DNA of 12,551 nt from Planctomycetota bacterium (GCA_020425885.1 JAGQRA010000944.1:1-12551), one strand, 5' to 3'; shown: positions 1 to 7,317, counted from the stretch's first letter. Translations and numbers: made by a program. Notes: generated by a model from the letters alone, not told the origin.

Positions 1-1106
1 GGCAGGCTGACCAGCTGCTCGGCCTCACGCGCGGCATTCGGGCAGTCCTCGGCGCGGTAGCCGCGGTTCCGGTACAACGACAGCGACGGCACCGGGACGT
101 AGTGGACGTTGACGCCGATGCCCTCGGCCCGCAGCGCGGCGATCACGGTGTCGCGCGTCGTGCCGAGTCTCGCGACGTCGAATCGCACCGGATAGAGGTG
201 CCACGCCGAGGTGGCGTCGGCGGCGACCGTCGGGCAGCGCACCGCCGGCAGGTCGGCGAACGCGGCGGCATAGCGCGCGGCGAGGTCCCGTCGGCGGGCC
301 AGGTTCGCGTCCAGGCGTCGCAGCTGGCTGGTTCCGAGCGCCGCGGCGACATCGGTGAGCCGGTAGTTGCAACCGAGCTCGACGAGGTCGTACCGCCAGG
401 CGACACCGTCGCGGCGCTGCCCGGCCTCGGTCGACAGGCCGTGGTTGCGGAAACGACGCAGCCGCTGCGCGAGGTCGTCGTCGTCGGTGGTGACCATGCC
501 GCCTTCGCCGGTGGCGATGTGCTTGACCGGATGGAAGCTGAACGTCGTCATGCGCGCGAGGCTGCCGACCGGTCGCCGGTTCAGGCTGGCGCCGACCGAG
601 TGCGCCGCGTCCTCTATCAGGCACAGCCCATGGCGCGCGGCCAACGTCGCGAAGGCGTCCATGGCCGCCGGGTGGCCGGCGTAGTCGACCGGCAGCAGCG
701 CGCGCGTGCGCGGCGTGATGAGGGCCGAGGCCCGGTCCGGATCCAGCAGCAACCGTTCCGGGTCGACATCGGCGAACACCGGCACGCCACCGGCATAGAG
801 CACCGCGTTGGCGGTGGCGCAGAACGTGATCGGCGTCGTCACGACCTCGTCGCCGGGACCGACGCCGGCGGCGTGCACGGCACCGTGCAGCGCCGCGGTA
901 CCGGAGCTGAAAGCGACGGCGTGACGGGCCCCGGTGCGCGCCGCGAACGCCGCCTCGAACGCTGCCACGCGCGGCCCCTGCGTCAGCCAATCCGAGCGCA
1001 GCGCGGCGAGGACCGCCGCGACGTCGTCGTCGTGCAGCAGCTGCCGTCCGTAGGGCAGCAGCTCGCGGCGCACCGGGGTGCCACCGAACAGCGCCAGCCC
1101 GCTCAT
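1..1106 (-). CDS. pseC: PseC-like DegT/DnrJ/EryC1-family aminotransferase (3' end beyond window)
   Basis: PLP-dependent sugar aminotransferase, probably UDP-4-amino-4,6-dideoxy-N-acetyl-beta-L-altrosamine transaminase, the cytoplasmic second step of pseudaminic acid synthesis, acting on the PseB product. I translated it by hand: 368 complete codons with no stop, running off the left edge, so the last 20 or so residues of a typical 385-390 residue member are missing. Visible motifs are the cofactor phosphate-binding region FSSGTAAL (67-74), IEDAAHS (164-170) with Asp166 expected to contact the PLP ring nitrogen, the Schiff-base lysine Lys195 in FSFHPVKHIATGEGGM (189-204), CNYRLTDVAAALG (246-258) and HLYPVRFD (303-310). 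The ATG at 1106 is preceded by GAGG at 8-base spacing and lies 24 bases after the pseB stop. The DegT family assignment is near certain. The PseC role rests mainly on the adjacent pseB; a related 4-amino-sugar transaminase is the alternative. Confidence 0.9.
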   Translation of the reverse strand, partial: MSGLALFGGTPVRRELLPYGRQLLHDDDVAAVLAALRSDWLTQGPRVAAFEAAFAARTGARHAVAFSSGTAALHGAVHAAGVGPGDEVVTTPITFCATANAVLYAGGVPVFADVDPERLLLDPDRASALITPRTRALLPVDYAGHPAAMDAFATLAARHGLCLIEDAAHSVGASLNRRPVGSLARMTTFSFHPVKHIATGEGGMVTTDDDDLAQRLRRFRNHGLSTEAGQRRDGVAWRYDLVELGCNYRLTDVAAALGTSQLRRLDANLARRRDLAARYAAAFADLPAVRCPTVAADATSAWHLYPVRFDVARLGTTRDTVIAALRAEGIGVNVHYVPVPSLSLYRNRGYRAEDCPNAAREAEQLVSL

Positions 1107-1130
1107 CGCCCGCGCCTCATGCCGCCGCCC

Positions 1131-2102
1131 TCACTCGTCGAGCAGCGCGCGCAGCGCCTCGACCGTGAGCCAGTCGCCGTTGCCCTTCGAGGTGTAGCTG
1201 AAGCCCTCGGTCAGCGCTTCGCCGGCGTTGCGCGCCGCCTCGGACCACCACGGATGCGCCGGATGGATGACGAAGTGGTCGCCCAGGTCGCGCGTGTGAC
1301 GCGCCTCGTCTTCGGAGACCAACACCTCGTGCAGCTTCTCCCCGGGGCGAATGCCGACGAACTGCAGTTCGGCTGTCGGGGCGATGGCGCGCGCCAGATC
1401 GACCAGTCGCATGCTCGGGATCTTCGGCACGAACACCTCGCCGCCGTGCATGTCCTCGACGCATTGGATGGCGAAGCGCACCCCCTGCTCGATCGTCAGC
1501 CAGAACCGCGTCATGTCCTTGTGCGTCAGCGTCAAGGTCCCGGCGGCGGCCTGCTGCAGAAACAGCGGCACGACGCTGCCGCGGCTGCCGACGACATTGC
1601 CATAGCGGCAACAGGAGAAGCGGGTCGGCAGGTCGCCCGAATAGGCATTGGCCTGCACCATCAGCTTCTCGGCCACGAGCTTGGTGGCACCGTACAGATT
1701 GACGGGATTGACGGCCTTGTCGGTGGAGATCGTCAGCACGTGCCGCACGGACGAGTCCAAGGCCGCCTCGATCACGTTGCGGGTCCCCATGATGTTGGTG
1801 ACCACGGCCTCGATCGGGTTGTACTCGCAGGCCGGAACCTGCTTCAGCGCCGCGGCGTGCACGACCGTCGTCACGCCGTGCATCGCCCGGCGCAGGCGCT
1901 CCGGATCGCGCACGCTGCCGAGGAAGTAGCGCAGGCTCGGACTGGTGTAGCCCTGCTCCAACATCTCGCGGTGCTTGTCCTCGTCGCGACTGAAGACGAT
2001 CAGCCGGTGCGGCCGGTACTCATCGAGCAGGATGCGCACGAGCTTGCGACCGAACGAGCCGGTGCCACCCGTGACGAGAATCGATTCTTTGGACCAGTCC
2101 AT
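1131..2102 (-). CDS. pseB: UDP-N-acetylglucosamine 4,6-dehydratase (inverting), PseB/FlaA1 type
   Basis: Extended short-chain dehydrogenase/reductase of 323 residues, close to the usual PseB length. It converts UDP-GlcNAc to UDP-2-acetamido-2,6-dideoxy-beta-L-arabino-hexos-4-ulose, the first committed step to pseudaminic acid. The Rossmann glycine motif TGGTGSFG is at 11-18. The catalytic segment ISTDKAVNPVNLYGATK (125-141) carries Asp128, Lys129 and the Tyr137-x3-Lys141 pair; the TDK triad in place of an ordinary SDR Ser/Thr is typical of PseB/FlaA1. Further family signatures are HAAALKQVPACEYNP (82-96), RYGNVVGSRGSVVP, TRFWLTIEQGV and IRPGEKLHEVLV. The ATG at 2102 places the glycine motif at the expected distance from the N-terminus, but no Shine-Dalgarno sequence precedes it. 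pseC follows directly, so the pair is almost certainly co-transcribed. Retaining dehydratases of the CapD/PglF type are longer and membrane-anchored, unlike this protein. Confidence 0.95.
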   Translation of the reverse strand: MDWSKESILVTGGTGSFGRKLVRILLDEYRPHRLIVFSRDEDKHREMLEQGYTSPSLRYFLGSVRDPERLRRAMHGVTTVVHAAALKQVPACEYNPIEAVVTNIMGTRNVIEAALDSSVRHVLTISTDKAVNPVNLYGATKLVAEKLMVQANAYSGDLPTRFSCCRYGNVVGSRGSVVPLFLQQAAAGTLTLTHKDMTRFWLTIEQGVRFAIQCVEDMHGGEVFVPKIPSMRLVDLARAIAPTAELQFVGIRPGEKLHEVLVSEDEARHTRDLGDHFVIHPAHPWWSEAARNAGEALTEGFSYTSKGNGDWLTVEALRALLDE

Positions 2103-2132
2103 CCAGGGCGACAGCCTATCGGGTGGCCGCGG

Positions 2133-2138
2133 ATGATA
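2133..2138 (-). promoter_or_regulatory. Candidate -10 box for pseB
   Basis: The minus strand reads TATCAT 30 bases before the pseB ATG, an AT-rich island in GC-rich sequence. No convincing TTGACA-like element lies 16-18 bases upstream. The same TATCATCC string occurs before the DUF4256 gene, and TATCTTCC before the HEAT/propeller gene. This is prediction by pattern only. Confidence 0.3.
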
Positions 2139-2175
2139 GGCGTACTAAGCTGCGGTCCGATTCCATCCGGTCGCC

Positions 2176-2191
2176 GGTCAGGCGCCTGACC
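2176..2191. promoter_or_regulatory. Perfect 16-bp palindrome upstream of pseB (candidate operator or hairpin)
   Basis: GGTCAGGCGCCTGACC reads identically on both strands with no spacer. It lies 74-89 bases before the pseB start codon and 37-52 bases after the stop of the upstream methyltransferase. A homodimeric regulator site would fit a position upstream of the pseB -10-like box. As RNA it could form a 6-bp stem with a GCGC loop, but no T-run follows on the minus strand, so a classical intrinsic terminator is unlikely. Confidence 0.35.
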
Positions 2192-2227
2192 ACCCGGCCC
2201 CGGTCACCGCCCGTCAAGTCGTCGACA

Positions 2228-2875
2228 TCACCGCCGCCGCCGGAACAGCGCGCACCGCAGCAGGCCGCCGCGCAACGCACGTTCCTCCTCGCGTCGCAGG
2301 CCGGCGGCCGTGATCTGCCCTTCGGCATCGGGCAACGTCCGGGCTGGAAGGTCGGTCTGCCAGGCGAAGAACGCGTAGAGCACTGCCAGCCAGGCGCGCG
2401 CGCGCAGGCGCGGCAGACCTGCGGACGGCAGCGCGAAGTCAGCCCACAGCCAGCGCCCGCCTGGCCGCAGCCGAGCCGCGATGCGCGGTACCAGCAGCGC
2501 CAGCTGCGCATCGGTGAAGCAGTCGAGGAAGAACATGGTCACGACCGCGCAGTAGGGCTTCTCCGGCAGGTCATCGGCCAGCACGTCGAGTTGCACGAAA
2601 CGCACGCGCGCCTTCGCCGTCGCGTCCAGGCGTCCTGCGGCGCGTGCCAGCATCGCCGCGGAGAAGTCGACGCAGTCGACCCGGGCCTGCGGCGCGACCT
2701 GCAAGAGCCGCACGAGACAGCGGCCGTCGCCTTCGCCGAGCACGAGAACCTCACGGCAAGCCGCGAGTCGATCGAGCAAGGCGAAGCGGGCGCGCTCGAG
2801 CCCGCGCCCGAACGCCAACAGCTCGAGCGGGCGATAGACGCGGGCCAGACGGTCGAAGCCACGGGCGGATGTCAT
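2228..2875 (-). CDS. Class I SAM-dependent methyltransferase
   Basis: A 215-residue soluble methyltransferase of unknown substrate. The Rossmann-fold SAM site is visible: motif I VLVLGEGDGR (43-52), an acidic Asp70 in VDCVDFS after strand beta-2, QLDVLADDLP (95-104) for motif II, VVTMFFLDCF (111-120) at the motif IV position, and LRPGGRWLWADF (136-147) as the post-motif loop typical of UbiE/Methyltransf_11/25 families. The start is fixed by the ATG at 2875, which overlaps the stop of the upstream membrane-protein gene in an ATGA arrangement and implies translational coupling. The same frame stays open far upstream, but that stretch is antisense-like noise over the membrane-protein gene. The basic tail (FRRRR) is unusual but short. 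Coupling to a UbiA-like protein suggests a lipid, quinone or isoprenoid substrate, which is inference only. Confidence 0.85.
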   Translation of the reverse strand: MTSARGFDRLARVYRPLELLAFGRGLERARFALLDRLAACREVLVLGEGDGRCLVRLLQVAPQARVDCVDFSAAMLARAAGRLDATAKARVRFVQLDVLADDLPEKPYCAVVTMFFLDCFTDAQLALLVPRIAARLRPGGRWLWADFALPSAGLPRLRARAWLAVLYAFFAWQTDLPARTLPDAEGQITAAGLRREEERALRGGLLRCALFRRRR

Positions 2876-3771
2876 GGGCCCGAACCGTCCCCGAGGCACC
2901 ACGGCAACAGCGGGGTCATCAACGCGACGTCGGCCAGGACCCGGGCCAGCTGGCGACCGCAGCGTTGATGGCCGAGGTCGAGCGCGCCGAGCAACAGGCC
3001 GCTGGCGGCGGCACACCCCGCGGCAATTCGCGGCGCCCCGTCCTGTTGCCAGGCGAGCCACGCCGCCGCCGCCGCGATCGCCCAGGGCAGCGCGCGCAGC
3101 GGACCGCGGCTTCGCGGGAACTGCAGCACCAGCGAGGTCTGCGCGTGGCAGCGGTCGACCTCGGTCTCCCACACCGCGATCAGCGCGCAATTGGCGAAGC
3201 ACAACAATGCGAACAGGAGGAGCGGCGCGACCAGCCGTTCCGGCGCGGCTTCGGCGTGCAGGTAGGCAAGGCACGCGGTGCCGAGCGCGAACAGCACGGC
3301 GATCAGGATCTCCTTCGGCAAGCGCCACGGATGTCGGCGGTGCACGAGCTGATGCGAGAGCAGGTAGACCAGCACGGGGACGCTGAGGACCGCGCCGGCC
3401 ATGCCCTCGGCCCGCGAGAGACGCGTCGCCGCCACGACCAGACCGGCAGCGGCCACGACCAGCCAGGCCGCGAGGCAGTGCCAACGCCAGCGCTGGTAGA
3501 ACCAGTGGCGCCAGGTGCGAACCTGGCCGGGCGCCAACAGGAAGCCCTCGATCCAACGGTCGGCGGCATAGACCAACCAGGTCATCGCCGCGAGCAGCAC
3601 GGCATGGTGCCACTGCAGCCTGACCGCCACGACCGCCGCCAGCATCCACTGCCAGCAGACGGCGACGATCGGGGCATCGAGAGACAGGATCGTCGGCCAT
3701 TGCCACCATCGCGGTCGCCCGGCCCCGAACGCCGGACTTCGCTCGCCCAGGGCGGTGCGCGGTGCGTTCAT
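2872..3771 (-). CDS. Polytopic membrane protein with UbiA-like layout
   Basis: A 299-residue inner-membrane protein with about seven to nine hydrophobic segments, for example around 34-51, 57-70, 98-116, 124-139, 154-171, 179-201, 228-242 and 250-265. Its arrangement recalls the UbiA prenyltransferase superfamily: an N-terminal SLDAPIVAVCWQ (30-41), a first charged loop after TWLVYAADRW (64-73) where UbiA has NDxxDxxxD, a KE pair at 153-154 before a helix with LFALGT, and WETEVDR (201-207) where the second Asp-rich motif would be. The canonical Mg-binding aspartate sets are mostly missing, so prenyltransferase activity is doubtful. It lies 33 bases after the HEAT/propeller gene and overlaps the downstream methyltransferase by 4 bases. 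The ATG at 3771 is the first in frame. The membrane call is firm; the family relation is tentative. Confidence 0.75.
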   Translation of the reverse strand: MNAPRTALGERSPAFGAGRPRWWQWPTILSLDAPIVAVCWQWMLAAVVAVRLQWHHAVLLAAMTWLVYAADRWIEGFLLAPGQVRTWRHWFYQRWRWHCLAAWLVVAAAGLVVAATRLSRAEGMAGAVLSVPVLVYLLSHQLVHRRHPWRLPKEILIAVLFALGTACLAYLHAEAAPERLVAPLLLFALLCFANCALIAVWETEVDRCHAQTSLVLQFPRSRGPLRALPWAIAAAAAWLAWQQDGAPRIAAGCAAASGLLLGALDLGHQRCGRQLARVLADVALMTPLLPWCLGDGSGP

Positions 3772-3804
3772 CGATCGACCATTCGACTGGTTGCGTGGGC
3801 GACG

Positions 3805-5379
3805 CTATCCGTCCTGGACGTGGTAGATGTAGTACCCCGTCAGCAGCTTGACCACGATCGCAGCGACGCCAGGCGCAGCTTCGCCGGCCGCCAGCAGGTA
3901 CGTCGCCACCGTGTCGTCTGCCTTCGGATTGGGCAGCTCCCCTTGCCAGCGCAGGACGCCGTCCGCATCGATGACGTGGAGCCCGCCATCCTCCGTGGTC
4001 AGCACGTACAGCTGGCCGAACCGTCGCGTCGGGAACGCCGCGATCCCACCGGCGCGATCGGAGAGGATGCCGCGCCAGACGAGCTTGCCCGCGGCGTCGA
4101 AGCGCGCGACTATGCTGTCGGACTCGCTGCTGCCGACGAGGATCACGGCGGGCTTGCCGGCGTCGTCCGGAAACAGAACGCCGTCCGTCGCGAAGCGAAA
4201 CGCAGGCGTGCTCGGGATCGTCGTGCGGCGTGGGCGTCGGTCGTCGCGCGTGTGCGACAGCACGGTCGAGTCACCCGCGACGAGCAGCAGGCTGCCGGGA
4301 AGCCGTGGATCGCTGGCGAGCCGGTAGACAAGCTGCTGCGGAAAGTCCCAGATCCGATTGCCATCGGCATCGAGTGCCACGACTCCGGCGTCGCTGCCGA
4401 ACCCGAGCGCGCAGCCGTAGGCGCCACCGCTGTCGTAGAGCACGGCGCCGTCGCCGATGCCGAGCTTCGGTGGCGTGAACTGCCAGAGCACCTTGCCGGC
4501 CGCGGCGACACCGATCGCATAGTCGGGCCCGCCGTGCTTCGAATCCGAGACGAGCGCGACGAAGATGCGGTTGCCGTCGGCCGCGGGCAGCGAGAGCAGG
4601 CGCTGACCGTGCTGTTCGAGCGCCACGCAGCGTTCGCTGTCGAGGTCACAGAAGCCCTTGCCATCACCGTAGAGCAGGCACGGCGCGCCGTCGAACCAGC
4701 GCGTGAACGATGCGCCACCCTTGGTCCAGACCTCGGGGGCGGGCAGCGGGTCGGGTCCGTCGAGCAGGTCCTTCACGATTCGGCGGCCGCGGAACACGGC
4801 CGGGGTCTTCGCGACCTCCACCTCCTCCTGCGTGAGCCGCGCGATCGCGGCGGCGGCCCTCTTGCGCAGGCCCGGATCGATGTCGCTGGTCATCCTGCGG
4901 ATGGCCGGCACGGCGTCGTGCCACTCCATCGCCACGGCCGTGTCGATGAAGTAGCCGCGTTCGAGGAAGCTCTTCGATTCGGCGAGCGCGAAGATCGCCG
5001 TCCTGAACGCCGCATGACCCTCGAGGTGACTGCGCACCGCCTCGTGCCTGAGCTGCGTGGTGAGCGCGTTGCGCGCGTGTTCTGCCTCGACCTTCGTCCT
5101 GCCGAGCAGGACCTCCACCCAGGCGTCGGTCGCGGCGTCCGAGCGGATGTCCTTGATCGCGCAGACGATCTCCCAACCGAGCCGCTCGGCAGCGCGCGAA
5201 TTCGCGATCGCTCGCAGATGCGGCAAGGCCGCGTCGCCCCATGACCTCAGCTGCTCCCGCGCCTTGACCCGCTCGGCATCATCCGCGAAGTACTGCTCCA
5301 CCGCGCCCCGAACCTCGGCCTCGGTCTGGGCTGGCAGACCGGTGGCGATCGCGGCGGCCACGACTGCGATCCATCTCAT
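3805..5379 (-). CDS. Exported HEAT-repeat and PQQ-like beta-propeller protein
   Basis: A 524-residue protein of unknown specific role. It starts with a short Sec signal peptide, MRWIAVVAAAIATGLPAQ, with likely cleavage after AQ (18). Residues 20-190 are alanine- and leucine-rich paired helices of the HEAT type, for example PHLRAIANSRAAERLGWEI and AVPAIRRMTSDIDPGLRKR. From about 215 the protein becomes beta-rich with regular blade motifs: AAGKVLWQF (293-301), ADGNRIWDF (338-346), AAGKLVWRG (429-437) and ADGVLRWQG (472-480). These are PQQ/WD-like repeats, but there are no dehydrogenase active-site motifs, so binding or scaffolding is more likely than catalysis. The ATG at 5379 has no Shine-Dalgarno sequence, but a TATCTT hexamer lies 9-14 bases upstream. 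It is the first gene of a minus-strand run with the UbiA-like and methyltransferase genes. Confidence 0.85.
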   Translation of the reverse strand: MRWIAVVAAAIATGLPAQTEAEVRGAVEQYFADDAERVKAREQLRSWGDAALPHLRAIANSRAAERLGWEIVCAIKDIRSDAATDAWVEVLLGRTKVEAEHARNALTTQLRHEAVRSHLEGHAAFRTAIFALAESKSFLERGYFIDTAVAMEWHDAVPAIRRMTSDIDPGLRKRAAAAIARLTQEEVEVAKTPAVFRGRRIVKDLLDGPDPLPAPEVWTKGGASFTRWFDGAPCLLYGDGKGFCDLDSERCVALEQHGQRLLSLPAADGNRIFVALVSDSKHGGPDYAIGVAAAGKVLWQFTPPKLGIGDGAVLYDSGGAYGCALGFGSDAGVVALDADGNRIWDFPQQLVYRLASDPRLPGSLLLVAGDSTVLSHTRDDRRPRRTTIPSTPAFRFATDGVLFPDDAGKPAVILVGSSESDSIVARFDAAGKLVWRGILSDRAGGIAAFPTRRFGQLYVLTTEDGGLHVIDADGVLRWQGELPNPKADDTVATYLLAAGEAAPGVAAIVVKLLTGYYIYHVQDG

Positions 5380-5539
5380 GACGTGGGAAGATAGCGACTC
5401 GTGGCCGGGAAGGGACGGTCAGTGGATTCCGCCGCCGGACCGACCGCGATTCCGGCCAACGGCTCGGAGCAAGTGGTCCGCTTTCGATGCAGTGGAGCCG
5501 CTATCATCCCCCACCGATCCGACCCACGGTCTGAACGGC
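5380..5539. promoter_or_regulatory. Divergent intergenic region with candidate promoters
   Basis: This 160-base gap separates two divergent start codons. The minus strand has TATCTT at 5393-5388, only 8 bases from the HEAT/propeller ATG, so that transcript could be nearly leaderless. The plus strand has TATCAT at 5502-5507, 32 bases from the DUF4256 ATG. Both are followed by CC and preceded by GC, giving the shared core GCTATCWTCC. No good -35 element or operator palindrome is evident. Confidence 0.35.
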
Positions 5540-6106
5540 ATGGCGAACAAGAAGAAGCAGTTGTCCCGCGCTCGACGAGAGGCCCTGATGGCGATCCTGC
5601 AGGCGCGTTTCGATGCGAACATGAACCGCCATGAGGGCATCGCGTGGGCCGATGTCGCGGCCCGGCTCGAGGCGGACGCGGCGAAGCTGTGGTCGCTCGA
5701 AGCGATGGAACAGTCCGGCGGTGAGCCGGATGTCGTCGCTCACGACGGCAAGACGGCCGCGTTCGTCTTCTTCGATTGCTCGGCGGAGAGCCCGAAGGGT
5801 CGCGTCAGCCTCTGCTACGACCGCGAGGCCCTCGAGGCCAGGAAGCAGCACAAGCCGAAGACCAGCGCGATGGAGATGGCGACCGCGATGGGCATCGAGC
5901 TGCTGACCGAAGAGCAGTACCACGCGCTGCAGCGGCTCGGTCAGTTCGACACCAGGACCTCGAGCTGGCTGAAGTCGCCGGCAGGCATCCGCGACCTCGG
6001 CGGCGCCATCTTCGGCGACCGCCGCTTCGGCCGCGTCTTCATCTACCACAACGGCGCGCAGTCCTACTACGCGGCCAGGGGCTTCCGCGGCGTGTTGCGG
6101 GTGTGA
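5540..6106 (+). CDS. DUF4256 family protein
   Basis: A 188-residue cytoplasmic protein matching the full length of the DUF4256 family. Characteristic stretches are ARFDANMNRHEGIAW (22-36), KLWSLEAMEQSGGEPDVV (49-66), FFDCSAESPKGRVSLCYDR (77-95), MGIELLTEEQYHALQRLG (117-134), TSSWLKSPAGIRDLGGAIF (140-158) and the C-terminal HNGAQSYYAARGFRGVLRV (170-188). The biochemical function of the family is unknown to me. The conserved Asp79, Cys80, Glu83 and Arg88 around DCSAESPKGR look like functional residues, which is inference. The ATG at 5540 is chosen because the frame upstream is an antisense shadow of the HEAT/propeller gene and MANKKK is a normal start for the family. No Shine-Dalgarno sequence is seen. 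It is monocistronic, divergent from its left neighbour and convergent with its right one. Confidence 0.93.
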   Translation: MANKKKQLSRARREALMAILQARFDANMNRHEGIAWADVAARLEADAAKLWSLEAMEQSGGEPDVVAHDGKTAAFVFFDCSAESPKGRVSLCYDREALEARKQHKPKTSAMEMATAMGIELLTEEQYHALQRLGQFDTRTSSWLKSPAGIRDLGGAIFGDRRFGRVFIYHNGAQSYYAARGFRGVLRV

Positions 6107-6114
6107 GCACCCGA

Positions 6115-7317
6115 TCAATCGCCGGCGAAGACCAGGCTCGCCGCCGGATCGCGCAGCTTGAGGACGAGATCGCGCAGCGTCGGGATCAGCGTCGTCGGCT
6201 CCGCCGGCCCCGTCGCGCCGGCCGCCAAGGCGCGAGCCAGCATCAGCAGCTTCTGTTCGTTGCACGGATCGCGGCGCGAGGCGCGTTGCAGCAGGTCGAT
6301 GGCCGCAGCACTCGCCGCGAGCGACATCGCGCCCGACCAGGCGAGCAGGTCGGTCGAGTTGCGGCCACGGACCAGCGCGTCGTCGAGCACGGCGGCGACC
6401 TGCGGGTGATCGAGGTGCACGCGCTCGATCTGTCGTCGCAGGCCGTCGAGGTCGCCGGCGGCGAGCAGGGCGCAGACGCGCTCGACCTCCTGCCGGGCGG
6501 CGCACACCACCGCGACCGCGCGGTCGATGCCGCGGCGATCGGCCGCGGCCAGGTGGACGGGGAAGTCGCCGTCCTCGATGTCGCGGCGGCGCACCGGAGC
6601 CGTCGTACCGGGCACCGCCCACCAGGTGCCGAGCTCCTCGTCGCTGAGGATCGTGAAGCCGCCGCGGTGCTCGACCGCGGCCAGCGGTGGCGCGAGGTCC
6701 GGCTGCACGTAGTAGCCGATGCCGAGCGTCGTGCCGATGTGTGTGACGACGATCCCGTACTCCTGCTCGAGCCAGGCCAGGAACCGATCGACGGCGACGT
6801 CGACCGGTTTGCAGCGACGGACCGAGTCATGGAACGCGATGATGCCGCCGGGTCGCACGAGGTGCTTGTAGGCGAGCCAGTCGGCCTTGACCTCGTCGAA
6901 GCGATGGCCGCCGTCGATGAACAGCAGGTCGACCGGCTCGGGAAACGCGGCGACCCTGGCGACCGTGTCGCCGTCCCACGAACAGCCGGTGACGAAGCGG
7001 TCGCCGGCATCGAGGTCGGGATCGTGCGCCTGGTAGCGATCGATCAGGTTCTGGTCGTACTCGACCGTCGTGACCGACTCGAAGCAGCGGCGGAACGCGA
7101 AGTGGGTGCCGCCGTGCATGCCGAGGCCGATCTGCACCGAGTGGCGACAGCCGCGTTGCATCGCCAGCTGCAGGAACTCGAACAGCTCGGATCGGATCTG
7201 CTGGATCGCGGGGTCGTACGGCACGAGGTCATCGCGATGCCATCCTCGCGAGGTCCGGGTCGGATGACGGTCGACCCATGCGTCGATCGATCGGAACGGG
7301 GCGGCGTCGAAGTGCAT
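6115..7317 (-). CDS. Methyltransf_24-type SAM methyltransferase with helical C-terminal extension
   Basis: A 400-residue cytoplasmic protein. The N-terminal half is a class I methyltransferase resembling Methyltransf_24: HSVQIGLGMHGGTHFAF (59-75) is a modified glycine motif with Gln-Ile-Gly in place of the usual Glu-Ile-Gly, VTTVEYDQNLIDRYQAHDP (82-100) follows beta-2, and FVTGCSWD (108-115), VDLLFIDGGHRFDEVKADW (129-147) and VRPGGIIAFHDS (154-165) complete the core. The IDGGH and FHDS residues resemble metal-assisted members acting on sugars or macrolides. Residues 255-400 are alpha-helical and alanine/leucine-rich, TPR-like in texture (for example LLQRASRRDPCNEQKLLMLARAL, shown by its flanks at 342 and 364), perhaps for partner binding. 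The ATG at 7317 has AGGA 8 bases upstream, the clearest Shine-Dalgarno sequence in the window. It lies downstream of the Kelch gene on the same strand after a 133-base gap. The substrate is unknown. Confidence 0.85.
   Translation of the reverse strand: MHFDAAPFRSIDAWVDRHPTRTSRGWHRDDLVPYDPAIQQIRSELFEFLQLAMQRGCRHSVQIGLGMHGGTHFAFRRCFESVTTVEYDQNLIDRYQAHDPDLDAGDRFVTGCSWDGDTVARVAAFPEPVDLLFIDGGHRFDEVKADWLAYKHLVRPGGIIAFHDSVRRCKPVDVAVDRFLAWLEQEYGIVVTHIGTTLGIGYYVQPDLAPPLAAVEHRGGFTILSDEELGTWWAVPGTTAPVRRRDIEDGDFPVHLAAADRRGIDRAVAVVCAARQEVERVCALLAAGDLDGLRRQIERVHLDHPQVAAVLDDALVRGRNSTDLLAWSGAMSLAASAAAIDLLQRASRRDPCNEQKLLMLARALAAGATGPAEPTTLIPTLRDLVLKLRDPAASLVFAGD

Noticed and set aside
102..2189. Very long plus-strand open frame (695 codons) opposite pseC and pseB
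   Set aside because: It is antisense to two genes with clear catalytic motifs, its translation is dominated by Arg, Ala, Gly and His without any domain pattern, and such frames are expected opposite GC-rich genes with G/C at third codon positions.
2876..3709. N-terminal extension of the 2228-2875 methyltransferase frame
   Set aside because: The extra residues are an out-of-frame reading of the membrane-protein gene, rich in Arg and Gly. The ATGA overlap at 2872-2875 gives a standard start.
2644..5244. Plus-strand open frame of 866 codons opposite three minus-strand genes
   Set aside because: The translation is low-complexity and arginine-rich, has no signal or domain, and runs across the boundaries of three supported genes. 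It is a compositional shadow.
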